Assembly (NCBI RefSeq): GCF_963678225.1
Contig: NZ_OY782764.1
Coordinates: 588,001-652,000 of the forward strand
Direction: 5' to 3'
DNA from: an uncultured Cohaesibacter sp.
Lineage (GTDB): Bacteria; Pseudomonadota; Alphaproteobacteria; Rhizobiales; Cohaesibacteraceae
Length of the DNA stretch: 64,000 bases
Part shown: positions 45,044 to 53,833 of the stretch, piece by piece
Position numbering within the stretch: position 1 is the first letter of the stretch
Layout: each line of letters begins with the position of its first letter
The notes under the pieces: model-generated
Database searches by the model: none
What the model was told of the DNA's origin: nothing
What the model saw: the letters and a program-made list of their open reading frames with translations, nothing else
Translations under genes and position numbers: made by a program

Positions 45044-45266
45044 CCTCTCAAATGCGATATTTTGCGCCTTTTTCTTCCAACCAAGCCCCGAAATGCTCTC
45101 CCATGCACCGGTTGGCCCAACTCTTGATCTCTGGTCTCAGAGGGTTTTTCCGCTCTCATTTAGGTCTAAATTTCATCGGGTTAACCCGACTGTCCTAAAG
45201 CGCTTCGCGGGTCTGGCAGAGATCATCAACCGCCCTCTTCTTTCCGATTACACCGCATTGAATACT

Positions 45267-45291
45267 AATTGTCGACAGTATGTAGACATAA
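45267..45291. promoter_or_regulatory. Candidate FadR-type operator in the GntR/GH127 divergent region
   Basis: TTGTCGACA (45269-45277), spacer GTA, then TGTAGACAT (45281-45289), an inverted repeat of the half-site TTGTCnACA. It sits in the 314-bp region between the GntR gene and the GH127 gene, 67 bp before the GH127 start. The rest of that region shows no gene. The left half matches the site at 43018 over 11 bases, suggesting autoregulation and a shared regulon. Confidence 0.55.
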
Positions 45292-45357
45292 TTTTGTTCT
45301 GCGCTAAGCTAACCAGCACAGTGCACAGGAACCAGATAACTGCGAAGGAAAGCCCCC

Positions 45358-47307
45358 ATGAAGCAAGACAGCCCGGATATGGACGCCCCTTTCTCCCGCC
45401 AAGCCCAACGCTTCCAACCGGTGGATCATGCTCATGTGCGTTTCACTGAAGGCTTCTGGAAGAGCTGGCAGGATATCGTGCGCGATATCACTATCCCGAC
45501 CCAGTATAAGCGACTGGAAGAAGAGAAATTTCTCGAGGTTCTCGACTTCAAGAGTCCTCCTGGCCCCCTCGCCCGCCCCATCCAGCCTTCAGGTCTGTCG
45601 ATGCAGCATTTTTTCGATAGCGACTTTGGCAAATGGATCGAAGCAGCCAGTTACATGCTCAAATATCAGCGCAACCCGGACATCGAGGCCAAGATAGATG
45701 ATATTGTCGCAAGGCTTGGTGAAGGCCAGATGCCCGATGGCTATCTCAATTCATGGTTTATCCGCCGCGAGCCGGAAAAGCGCTGGACCAACCTGCGCGA
45801 CCTGCATGAAATGTACTCAATGGGGCATCTGCTTGAAGGGGCGATTGCCTATTATGAGGCCACCGGCAAGCGGGCTTTTCTGGACACCATGCTCAAGGCC
45901 GTGGATCACATCATCACCCAATTCGGCACCGAAGATGGCAAGCTCAAGGGCTATGACGCCCATGCCGAAGTGGAATTGGCATTAATGAAACTCTATCGGT
46001 TAACTGGAGAGCACAGGCATCTACAACTGGCCCGCTATTTCGTCGATGAACGCGGGCAGATGCCATCCTACTTTGATGAAGAAGCCCGAAAACGCGGCGA
46101 AAAGCCAGATGACTATGTCTACAAGACCTATGCCTATTCACAGGCGCACAAACCCGTCCGCGAGCAGGAAGAAGTGGAAGGTCACGCCGTGCGTGCCACC
46201 TATCTCTTCAGCGCCATGGCTGATCTGGCCTTCGAAACCAAAGACCCTACACTCTGGACCGCGCTGGAAAAGCTGTTTGCCCACATGACATCCAAACTGC
46301 TCTATGTCACAGGCGGCATCGGCTCTTCGGGCGACAATGAAGGCTTTACGCGGGATTTTGATCTACCCAACGAAACCGCCTATGCGGAAACCTGCGCGGC
46401 CATCGCCCTTGGTTTCTGGGTGAGCCGCATGGCCCAGATCGATCTTGATTCCCGCTACACCGATATCCTCGAACTGATCGCCTATAATGGCGCCCTCTCT
46501 GGCATCGCGCGGGATGGAGAGCATTATTTCTATGAGAATGTGCTGGAAAGCCATGGCCAGCACCGGCGCTGGAAATGGCACTACTGCCCGTGCTGCCCCA
46601 CCAATATCGCCCGCTTCATCGCCTCACTGGGAGGGTATGTCTATAGTAGCACCAAGGACGCACTAGCCGTTCATCTCTACGCCGCCGGAGAAGCCGCCAT
46701 CATGCTGGGGGATCAGTCTGTGCGCATCACGCAGAAAACCGCCTATCCCTGGGATGGCGATATCCGCCTTAGCCTTGATCTCGACGAAGCCTTGGACTTC
46801 ACGCTGCATCTGCGGATCCCCGGCTGGTGCGACAACGCAAGCATCGAGATAAATGGAGAGGCCATCAATCTTTCAGATGTCACAGTCAAGGGCTATGCCA
46901 ACCTGACCCGCTGCTGGCAGAGGAGCGATGAAATCCGCCTGATTTTGCCCATGCCAGCTGTACGGCTCTATGCCCATCCCGATGTTTCGGAAGATTTTGG
47001 CCGTGTTGCCATCAAGCGCGGACCGCTTGTCTACTGCGCTGAAGAGGCTGATCTGGACTTTCCTCCCCAGCGCCTGCGTTTGCCTGTCGATGCACGTTTC
47101 AAGGCCTCATTTGAAAAAGACCTTCTGGGAGGCACGACAATTCTGACATGCAAAGCTCAGGCAGCAGATGACACAAGCTGGGGCGACGGGCTTTATTCCA
47201 AAAGCAAGGTCCGCATGACCGAGACCACATTGACAGCCATTCCCTATCATCTGTGGGCCAACAGGCAAAAGGGAGGCATGCTGGTCTGGCTTCAAGAAGA
47301 GGCCTGA
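45358..47307 (+). CDS. GH127 family beta-L-arabinofuranosidase (former DUF1680)
   Basis: A 649-residue glycoside hydrolase without a signal peptide, so cytoplasmic. It has an (alpha/alpha)6 barrel followed by beta domains. The Cys-zinc catalytic set known from the Bifidobacterium enzyme HypBA1 is present: Glu344 and Cys346 in YAETCAA, and Cys412/Cys413 in WHYCPCCPTN, the first of this pair being the expected nucleophile. Such enzymes release L-arabinose from beta-linked arabinofuranosides. It lies apart from the arabinose-type ABC operon 6-15 kb downstream but could feed the same pathway. It is divergent from the GntR regulator and close to its candidate operator. Confidence 0.87.
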   Translation: MKQDSPDMDAPFSRQAQRFQPVDHAHVRFTEGFWKSWQDIVRDITIPTQYKRLEEEKFLEVLDFKSPPGPLARPIQPSGLSMQHFFDSDFGKWIEAASYMLKYQRNPDIEAKIDDIVARLGEGQMPDGYLNSWFIRREPEKRWTNLRDLHEMYSMGHLLEGAIAYYEATGKRAFLDTMLKAVDHIITQFGTEDGKLKGYDAHAEVELALMKLYRLTGEHRHLQLARYFVDERGQMPSYFDEEARKRGEKPDDYVYKTYAYSQAHKPVREQEEVEGHAVRATYLFSAMADLAFETKDPTLWTALEKLFAHMTSKLLYVTGGIGSSGDNEGFTRDFDLPNETAYAETCAAIALGFWVSRMAQIDLDSRYTDILELIAYNGALSGIARDGEHYFYENVLESHGQHRRWKWHYCPCCPTNIARFIASLGGYVYSSTKDALAVHLYAAGEAAIMLGDQSVRITQKTAYPWDGDIRLSLDLDEALDFTLHLRIPGWCDNASIEINGEAINLSDVTVKGYANLTRCWQRSDEIRLILPMPAVRLYAHPDVSEDFGRVAIKRGPLVYCAEEADLDFPPQRLRLPVDARFKASFEKDLLGGTTILTCKAQAADDTSWGDGLYSKSKVRMTETTLTAIPYHLWANRQKGGMLVWLQEEA

Positions 47308-47374
47308 ACCCATAAACCTGAAATGGACAAAGTCAGCCAAGACGGGAGCAAGAGCAGGCCTTGTCAAGCGTGGC

Positions 47375-49159
47375 TCAAAGGGTCAGCTCTCCTCCAACAG
47401 CCTTGTTCCTGCCTCCCTGCTTTGCCGCATAGAGCATCTTGTCACAAGCCTGAATGACCGTATCTTCATCAGGCAGGCTTTTGCCCCTGAAATGATAGGT
47501 CATAAAGCCAATGCTGACGGTCAGTTGGGAAGAGATGTCTGAGCGTTCATGCGCAATTCCAGCCGCTTTCACATTTTCCTGCAAGCGATCAACCAGATGG
47601 CGCGCACCGCTGAAATCCGTGGCGGGCAGCAGACAACACATTTCCTCTCCACCATAGCGGAAAGCCATGTCTGATGCGCGCAGAAGGGTATCCCGGACAA
47701 TGGCGCCAACCTTTTCAAGACAATCGTCCCCCGCCACATGACCATAAAGATCGTTATACTGCTTGAAATAGTCGATATCGATCAGAAGCAGCGACATCGG
47801 CTCTAAAGAGCGCACATGACGGCGCAGCTCGCTTTTCATCATCACATCAAAGGAACGGCGATTGAGCAGCCCCGTCATGCTGTCCAGAACCGCCATTTCA
47901 TACAAGGCCCGATTGGATTCCTCCAATTCGCGCGATGTGGCAGAGATCAGGTTGGTCAAAATCTTGAGCGTCTTGATGGATTGCAGCTCTTCTTCGGAAT
48001 GCTGTTGGGTGGGCACGCCCCATTGCACCGGTTTTTCCTTTTTGTTGCCTTCCGACAAGACCAGCATGGTCATATTCTGGATCAGTGAAACACTGGAATG
48101 GTTGCCTCCAGAGTAGAATTCCGATGAGGTAAAGAAACCGGTGCTGTCGCACAGATGGCTAAAGCCCTGCGTCTCACCGGAGATCTTGTTGCCAAGAATC
48201 ATTTTCCGTCCTGAGCAGGAAAAGAAGAAGATGGCGTCCGGCTTCAAGGTCGCAACGCGGCTCTGCATCTGCTTGAGGTCCTGATGCAGTTTGGAAATGT
48301 CGCAAAAGCTGAACTTGATCTTTTCACCTTCCTTGAAAGGAAACAAAAACTCGATCGCGCCATCTGGGTGATAGGTAACCGGCACATTTTTCATCAAGAT
48401 GCCGTCACGGACACAGGTCAGAGGAAATTCCAGCGTCGGATTTTGCAATTTCGCCAGATCGATATCGACCCCGAGATAATGCTTGTAGGTATCAATGACG
48501 TTGCGTTCATCGATTTCATAAACCCGTTCCCCTTCAGCTCTGGTGATCTGCATTTCTCTGCCGATCTGCTCCCAGCCATCAATCCGCAGGCTTTCCGCGT
48601 GCAGATCGGGCCCGCTCAGGGTTGCAATCACAGAACCATGGCTGGAAAGAAAATGCTCGTTAAAGACAAAGGTATCGATATATTCATCCCCGACGCCAGC
48701 CTGCCCTCCGGCAAGCACAAGACCGGGATTCTCAAAGCCGATGGCTTGAATATAATCAAGGCTGCGCTGCAAATGACCATCCGTGGCGCCGCAGCGAAAC
48801 AGAATGGCAGCTGTTGCCCCCTGAGCACTGATCTCCTTCGCAAATCTGTGCACCGCTTCCGGCTTGCTGTCATCTGCGTAAAGTGTCTTGACCTTGGTGT
48901 CTTCAAAAACCGACAGGCTGATGACGATGGTGTTTTGCGAGGTGGTCTTTCCCAGTATCTCGCCTTCGGTCGTAGCCCCCAGTATGGCCACGCCGGGAAA
49001 GGCATTCACCAGAACAGCCTGCAGGCTCTGTAGAGAGTCGCGCCCGCATCCACCGGCGTAAACCTGGATGAGAATCTGGTCGCGAGGCACATCTGCAACC
49101 ATTTGTAGTAAAACGTCCAAATCATCACTACTTCTATATAGTATATTTAGACATTTCAT
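47375..49159 (-). CDS. FIST-domain diguanylate cyclase
   Basis: A 594-residue soluble signalling protein: FIST_N (about 15-220; ILIQVYAGGCGRDSLQSL, GVAILGATTEGEILG, VLAGGQAGVGDEY), FIST_C (about 225-365), a short coiled linker (LTNLISATSRELEESNRALYEM) and a GGDEF domain (about 425-590). The active-site loop reads YGGEEMCCLLPA, GGEEM where GGDEF/GGEEF is usual; the metal and base-contacting residues are kept, so cyclase activity is likely. It also has TGLLNRRSFDVM and DIDYFKQYND. It senses an internal ligand through FIST and makes c-di-GMP. It is convergent with GH127; the 220 bp upstream hold no gene. Confidence 0.9.
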   Translation of the reverse strand: MKCLNILYRSSDDLDVLLQMVADVPRDQILIQVYAGGCGRDSLQSLQAVLVNAFPGVAILGATTEGEILGKTTSQNTIVISLSVFEDTKVKTLYADDSKPEAVHRFAKEISAQGATAAILFRCGATDGHLQRSLDYIQAIGFENPGLVLAGGQAGVGDEYIDTFVFNEHFLSSHGSVIATLSGPDLHAESLRIDGWEQIGREMQITRAEGERVYEIDERNVIDTYKHYLGVDIDLAKLQNPTLEFPLTCVRDGILMKNVPVTYHPDGAIEFLFPFKEGEKIKFSFCDISKLHQDLKQMQSRVATLKPDAIFFFSCSGRKMILGNKISGETQGFSHLCDSTGFFTSSEFYSGGNHSSVSLIQNMTMLVLSEGNKKEKPVQWGVPTQQHSEEELQSIKTLKILTNLISATSRELEESNRALYEMAVLDSMTGLLNRRSFDVMMKSELRRHVRSLEPMSLLLIDIDYFKQYNDLYGHVAGDDCLEKVGAIVRDTLLRASDMAFRYGGEEMCCLLPATDFSGARHLVDRLQENVKAAGIAHERSDISSQLTVSIGFMTYHFRGKSLPDEDTVIQACDKMLYAAKQGGRNKAVGGELTL

Positions 49160-49379
49160 GCGTTCAGCCTCAATATTGGCACTTTGTTTTTATGTTTCTC
49201 TACCGACTATTCCATCAAATAGCTAAAAGAACATATATACAAAGCGGTCCATATCCACAGGCTCGAGGAAATATCCTTCCTCTCATCATCATGCGCACAA
49301 GAAAAGACGTGTAGAATCCTACGCATTAGTCCGCATCAGAAAAGAACAAAACCTAAAAAAGAAAAACCCAAAAGCCTAC

Positions 49380-49862
49380 CTAGAAGCTCTCACGCACTTT
49401 GAAATGCACGTGTTCCTTGGGGGCAGACTCTGCATGCGAATGCTGCTGTACATCCTCATCAACAGGAGTAAGAGAGGCAGATCCATGCTTGATCCCCCGC
49501 TCCAGAAACAGGGCCTGCGCATAATCATTCACTTGCTCGACAGAGCCACGCAATACGGTCACATCAAAGGCGTGATCATGATCAATGGGCAGGCTCGTGG
49601 AATAGAGAATCTGCCCGTGCCTATCGTGCCGCCCCCGTTGCAGCTTTTTCTCCAGCCCGACAACGGAATGATCCACGGTGCAGGACACAACGGCGATACA
49701 ATTGGCCGTCTGCTCTTCAGCCGGCATGGCGGCAAGCCCCCGCCGGATCAGGTCCCTTATGGCCTCTGAGCGATTGGAGGCCCCCGAACGGGCAATGAAA
49801 CGATCCAGAACCTCGGTCAATTCTGCGTCCAGAGTTATGGTTGTCCGCGTCATGCTGTTCAT
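49380..49862 (-). CDS. nikR: NikR-like nickel-responsive regulator with altered metal site
   Basis: A 160-residue regulator: an N-terminal ribbon-helix-helix (TRTTITLDAELTEVLDRFIARSGASNRSEAIRDLIRRGL) and an ACT-like tetramerisation domain (CIAVVSCTVDHSVVGLEKKL, FDVTVLRGSVEQVNDYAQAL). In E. coli NikR the high-affinity site uses His87, His89 and Cys95 in the HVHINHDDC region. The matching stretch here is SLPIDHDHAFD, which by my alignment loses all three. The tail DVQQHSHAESAPKEHVHF is His-rich and could compensate. A canonical NikR operator lies upstream of the divergent nikK gene, so DNA recognition appears conserved. The start at 49862 gives the standard length. Confidence 0.88.
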   Translation of the reverse strand: MNSMTRTTITLDAELTEVLDRFIARSGASNRSEAIRDLIRRGLAAMPAEEQTANCIAVVSCTVDHSVVGLEKKLQRGRHDRHGQILYSTSLPIDHDHAFDVTVLRGSVEQVNDYAQALFLERGIKHGSASLTPVDEDVQQHSHAESAPKEHVHFKVRESF

Positions 49863-50065
49863 AAGACTCTCGTTTCTTCTCACGCGTGGCTCGAAGGGCT
49901 TCAAGCAGGGCTGTAACCATTTGATAAATACACATTCAGATCCGTTTGTAAAACCGCTATTCGGCCTAGAGGCACAGATGCAAAGTTAGGCGTGAGGCAA
50001 ATTCGGCATGTGATTTTATCTCTTTTGTCCAAAAGCAGTCGCAAGCCCTTGAACAAAAGTCGAGA

Positions 50066-50093
50066 GTATGATCAATTAATCAAAATTTCATAC
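50066..50093 (+). promoter_or_regulatory. Canonical NikR operator
   Basis: GTATGA (50066-50071), a 16-base spacer, then TCATAC (50088-50093). This is exactly the NikR consensus GTATGA-N16-TCATAC known from the E. coli nik promoter; the palindrome extends to GAGTATGA...TCATACTC. It ends 14 bp before the nikK start codon, so bound NikR would block transcription or early elongation of the nickel uptake operon. Nothing else explains this symmetry. Confidence 0.92.
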
Positions 50094-50107
50094 TCAAAGG
50101 TCTTCCC

Positions 50108-50881
50108 ATGCGCTCTCTTGCCCCCTCCTTCGCCGCGCTCGCTTGTCTTGCCCTCTTTGCCGCTCCGGCCTCGGCTCATTTTCAGGAAATCATCCCCTCC
50201 GCAGATGTCGTACCCGAAGGCGGTGAAGTGAGCATCGAGATGGTCTTCACCCACCCCTTCGAAGGCGGACCGGTTATGGAGATGAAAAAGCCTGTAGAAA
50301 TGGGTGTCTTCAAGGCTGGCACAACGACCGATCTGCTTCCCGAGATCAAGCAGTCCGAGATCGATGGGAAGACCATATGGAGCCTTGAAACCGAGCTTGT
50401 TGAGCCGGGAGCATCGATTTTCTATGTCGAACCGCAACCCTATTGGGAACCTGCTGAAGGCAAATATATCATTCATTACGCCAAGGTGGTCGTGGACAAT
50501 TATGCATCAGGCGAAGGCTGGGATGAGCTTGTCGGTTTGCCGGTTGAAATCCACCCCCTCACCCGCCCGACCGGCTTGTGGGCAGGCAATGTCTTTTCCG
50601 GCGTGGTGCTCAAGGATGGAAATCCTGTACCGTTCGCGGAAATCGAGGTTGAGTTTATCAATGACGCCTCTATAACTGCCCCTAACGATGCCTTCATTAC
50701 GCAAGTGATCAAAGCCGATGCCAACGGCACCTTCACCTACGCCATGCCCCACGCAGGCTGGTGGGGATTTGCGGCCCTGGTAGATGGCAATGAGCCAATG
50801 ACCTCGCCTGAGGGCAAGGACGTGCCGGTAGAACTGGGCGCCCTGATGTGGGTGAAAACGACAGATATGAGCGGGAAATAA
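50108..50881 (+). CDS. nikK: DUF4198 periplasmic component of nickel/cobalt uptake (NikK-like)
   Basis: A 257-residue protein with a signal peptide (MRSLAPSFAALACLALFAAPASA). The mature N-terminus begins HFQEIIPSADVVPEGG; an N-terminal His is characteristic of this group and probably a metal ligand. DUF4198 features are VEPQPYWEPAEGKYIIHYAKVVV and AMPHAGWWGFAAL. In NikKMLQO-type systems this protein assists metal capture in the periplasm. It is the first gene of the run and directly behind the NikR operator. Confidence 0.88.
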   Translation: MRSLAPSFAALACLALFAAPASAHFQEIIPSADVVPEGGEVSIEMVFTHPFEGGPVMEMKKPVEMGVFKAGTTTDLLPEIKQSEIDGKTIWSLETELVEPGASIFYVEPQPYWEPAEGKYIIHYAKVVVDNYASGEGWDELVGLPVEIHPLTRPTGLWAGNVFSGVVLKDGNPVPFAEIEVEFINDASITAPNDAFITQVIKADANGTFTYAMPHAGWWGFAALVDGNEPMTSPEGKDVPVELGALMWVKTTDMSGK

Positions 50882-50886
50882 GCGCC

Positions 50887-51513
50887 ATGGCACATATCCC
50901 TGACGGCATACTCAGTGCACCGGTCCTGATTGGCGGCGCTGCTGTCGCCCTTGGCGGCGTAACGCTGGGCCTGCGCAGCTTGAGTGATCGGGCCATTCCC
51001 CGCGCAGCCATTCTTTCAGCGGCCTTTTTCACAGCGTCGCTGGTTTCCGTGCCCGTCGGCCCGTCGAGTGTGCATCTGTTATTGTCAGGGCTCATGGGCA
51101 TCATGCTTGGCGTTGCCATTTTCCCCGCCGTCGGGGTTGCCCTTATTTTGCAGGCATTGCTGTTCGGCTTTGGTGGTCTGACGACATTGGGCGTCAACAC
51201 CGTCAATATCGCCCTACCCGGCTTTATCCTTGCCATGGCCATTGGCCCGCTCATCCGCTCATCACACTCCAACGCCATGCGAACGGGTCTGTCTGCGCTT
51301 ATCGGGGCCCTGTCTGTGCTCGGAACAGGGGGGCTTGTGGCGCTCTCACTGGCACTCTCGGCTCCGGAATATACGCCCGTCGCCAGTGTCGTGCTGGCCA
51401 CCTACCTGCCCTTGGCTCTGGCTGAAGCTTTCGTCACGGCGGCAGTGGTAGGCTTTCTCTCTCGCGTTCAGCCCGATGCATTGAACCTTGCAACCGGAGC
51501 TGCGGCTTCATGA
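50887..51513 (+). CDS. cbiM: CbiM/NikM substrate-specific membrane component of an ECF nickel/cobalt transporter
   Basis: A 208-residue membrane protein beginning MAHIPDGILSAPVLIGG. CbiM/NikM proteins bind the metal with their N-terminal His region; here Met removal before Ala would leave His at position 2, as needed. A second conserved His lies in PVGPSSVHLLLSGLMG. About five to six membrane helices follow. The ATG at 50887 lies 5 bp after the nikK stop. The NikR operator favours nickel over cobalt as substrate. Confidence 0.92.
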   Translation: MAHIPDGILSAPVLIGGAAVALGGVTLGLRSLSDRAIPRAAILSAAFFTASLVSVPVGPSSVHLLLSGLMGIMLGVAIFPAVGVALILQALLFGFGGLTTLGVNTVNIALPGFILAMAIGPLIRSSHSNAMRTGLSALIGALSVLGTGGLVALSLALSAPEYTPVASVVLATYLPLALAEAFVTAAVVGFLSRVQPDALNLATGAAAS

Positions 51514-52097
51514 TGCGGTTTCTATTCATTGCCCTTGCATCCCTTGCGCTCTTCGCAAACCCGGCCAACGCGCACAAACTGAAAGTCTTTGCCACCGTCA
51601 AGGGCGATCATATTGCCGGATATGCCTTTTTCATTGGAGGCGGACGTGCGCAAGGGACCAATTGGGTGGCCAAAGATGCCGCCGGTGCAGTTGTGGCTGA
51701 GGGTACCACGGACATGGAGGGGAACTATGATTTTATTCCTCCCAAGCCCGCTCCCTCTGACATTACCATCACGGTCAACACACAGGAAGGCCATATCGCC
51801 TCCGCTCTTGTCGCGGTAGACCGCTTGGGTGGTACAAGCATGAATCCTCCTCAAACCGGCTCGCAAAACAACACCCTTCAAACATCCCCTGCCAGCCAGC
51901 CAGAAACAGCGCCCCAACTCCCGTCTGCATCTCAGTTGGAGCCGATGATCGAAGCAGCGGTTCAGCGACAGATCGAGCCGCTTCTGGAGCGCATTGAGCA
52001 AATGGATAGCCAGATGCGCTTTACGGATATCATTTCAGGCATCTTCCTCATCATAGGCCTTGCGGGCATTGGCCTATGGGCGCGGTCTCGCCGATGA
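51510..52097 (+). CDS. nikL: NikL-like auxiliary component of the nickel ECF transporter
   Basis: A 195-residue protein with signal peptide MMRFLFIALASLALFANPANA and a mature start HKLKVFATVKGDHIAGYAFFIG. This N-terminal His and Ig-like fold opening match NikL. A Pro/Gln/Ser linker (about 110-140) and a coiled stretch (PMIEAAVQRQIEPLLERIEQM) lead to a C-terminal membrane helix (FTDIISGIFLIIGLAGIGLWA) with a basic end. It overlaps cbiM and cbiQ by 4 bp each. A second ATG at 51513 is an alternative start. Confidence 0.85.
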   Translation: MMRFLFIALASLALFANPANAHKLKVFATVKGDHIAGYAFFIGGGRAQGTNWVAKDAAGAVVAEGTTDMEGNYDFIPPKPAPSDITITVNTQEGHIASALVAVDRLGGTSMNPPQTGSQNNTLQTSPASQPETAPQLPSASQLEPMIEAAVQRQIEPLLERIEQMDSQMRFTDIISGIFLIIGLAGIGLWARSRR

Positions 52098-52822
52098 GAT
52101 CAAGCCTGCTGCCAGAAGACCTGCGAATTCGGTTGATTGTCGTCTTCCTGGCGGTTTGTATCTTTTCCCAATTGCAGAGTCTTGAAGCAGCTTTCCTTGC
52201 CTGTATCGGGAGCCTCATTCTTGGTGTAACCGAAAGAATTGAGCGCAACTTGTGGCGAAGGCTGATGCATATCGAAGGCTTCGTGCTCTTGATTTTCATC
52301 ACGATGCCCTTCCTCCTACCCGGCACATCCCTTTTCAGCATCGGGCCACTGCATGCCTCTCTGGAAGGCTTAGCGAGAGCTGCATTGATCGGCTGCAAGG
52401 TCTCGGCCTCTGTGCTGCTTTTGATGATCTTTCTTGGCCCAATAGAGCCGATCTGCCTTGGCGCAGCGCTCTATGCCTTGAAACTGCCGGAAAGTCTGGT
52501 GCGCCTGTTCGTAATGACAGTGCGCTATGTGTCCGTCATCCGCATGGAGGCGACCCGTTTGCACAAGGCCATGAAGGCAAGGGCCTTTCAACCGGGCACG
52601 AACCGCCACACCTATACCAGCTATGGCAACCTGATCGGCATGCTTCTGGTCCGTTCCCTCGATCGGGCACACAGGGTGGAAAATGCCATGCTGTGCCGGG
52701 GTTACACCGGCCGCTATCCCTATGCAGAATTGAGCGCGCCCAAACCAATGGATTGGATTGCCGGAGCTGTTTTGTTGGCATTGGCGCTCGGCATTCTCCT
52801 CATGGACAAGATTCCTTTCTAG
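52094..52822 (+). CDS. cbiQ: CbiQ/NikQ energy-coupling transmembrane component
   Basis: A 242-residue membrane protein of the EcfT/CbiQ family, start at 52094 by ATGA overlap with nikL. It has about five helices and the two coupling motifs that touch the ATPase: KAMKARAFQPG and ENAMLCRGYTGR (Ala-Arg-Gly-like signatures, here ARA and CRG). It must pair with a CbiO/NikO ATPase, but no ATPase gene follows; the next gene is on the opposite strand after 39 bp. Confidence 0.88.
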   Translation: MRSSLLPEDLRIRLIVVFLAVCIFSQLQSLEAAFLACIGSLILGVTERIERNLWRRLMHIEGFVLLIFITMPFLLPGTSLFSIGPLHASLEGLARAALIGCKVSASVLLLMIFLGPIEPICLGAALYALKLPESLVRLFVMTVRYVSVIRMEATRLHKAMKARAFQPGTNRHTYTSYGNLIGMLLVRSLDRAHRVENAMLCRGYTGRYPYAELSAPKPMDWIAGAVLLALALGILLMDKIPF

Positions 52823-52861
52823 TCAGCGACAAGGTCCATCCTCGAGCTTCCCATGCCACCA

Positions 52862-53767
52862 TCAGCCTATCCTCGGATGAAGGCGCATTGAACCGCAAAG
52901 ACTCGCGCCGGGCTCAAGCAGACGCAAGCCAGCCAGTCCCGCCTGATTATGCGCATCCACCGCGTGGGACATTGGCTCGAAACAGAAAAAATCCTTCTTG
53001 TAGGTCGGATCAAATGAGATATCGGAGACGAAAATCTGATAGCGCGTAAACAGGTCGCTTGCTCTGATCTCCAAGATGAGATTGTCGTCAGACCACACAA
53101 TCTCTGCCAAGCCATCCCATCCTTCAAAGCCGTTATTCACCCAATGATCCGGCAGAGGCCGAGCCTCATTGAAATCCAGAGCACAAGGAAGGGTCTCTCT
53201 AGACCCCGGCAGGCGGTCACTCTCCTCGGTCCAATAGTGAGAAGCGCGAGCGGTCAATTTGGTGCGTGATGTCAACGGAAAGAAGGGGTGCCAGCCAAGC
53301 CCGAAGGGAAGGGTCTCATCCCCCTGATTGGTCACAGTGAGGGTAAGGATCAGTCCCTCATCATCAAGCGTAATGTCCTCGGTCGCCCGATAGACATAAG
53401 GAGACGCAGCGCCCTGTGCGTCCTGTTGCTTTTCGAAAGAGAGCAGGCAGCGACTTTGCGAGTGCTCGACAATATGCCACTCCCCCAACCAGCCATCCCC
53501 ATGCAGATAGAAGGGGTCATCATCCGTGTTGGCAAGAAAGACATGATGCTTCCCTGCGAGCACAAAGCCATTGTCTCGCACGCGATTGCCAAACGGCACA
53601 AGAGGAAAGCAGCCCGACAGACCTGCACCGTCGCTTGCAGCATCGCCCCTTATCTGAAGCAACGGAAAAGTCTGGCCCTGATGCCGCATCTCAAAAGACC
53701 AGAGTGCCCCACCACGCGTTGAAAGCGTCGCAAAAAACTCTCCATAGTCCAGAGCGATCAGAGACAT
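52862..53767 (-). CDS. Aldose 1-epimerase family protein
   Basis: A 301-residue galactose-mutarotase-like enzyme that interconverts sugar anomers. Active-site-like His are in DPFYLHGDGWLGEW and LGWHPFFPLTSRT, and the acidic residue is probably in the conserved C-terminal third near LFTRYQIFVSD. It is cytoplasmic and lies 66 bp after the arabinose-type permease gene on the same strand, so it is probably the last gene of that operon and acts on the imported pentose. Confidence 0.85.
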   Translation of the reverse strand: MSLIALDYGEFFATLSTRGGALWSFEMRHQGQTFPLLQIRGDAASDGAGLSGCFPLVPFGNRVRDNGFVLAGKHHVFLANTDDDPFYLHGDGWLGEWHIVEHSQSRCLLSFEKQQDAQGAASPYVYRATEDITLDDEGLILTLTVTNQGDETLPFGLGWHPFFPLTSRTKLTARASHYWTEESDRLPGSRETLPCALDFNEARPLPDHWVNNGFEGWDGLAEIVWSDDNLILEIRASDLFTRYQIFVSDISFDPTYKKDFFCFEPMSHAVDAHNQAGLAGLRLLEPGASLCGSMRLHPRIG

Positions 53768-53833
53768 GCCGTTTCACCCATTATTTGATGAAAGACAAGC
53801 GGGAACCAAGAGCGCCCGCCTGTCATAGCTTCT

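Noticed and set aside
49863..50107. Cobalamin or nickel-cobalt riboswitch upstream of the nikK operon
   Set aside because: The leader is too short and AT-rich and shows no conserved riboswitch box; the NikR operator accounts for regulation.
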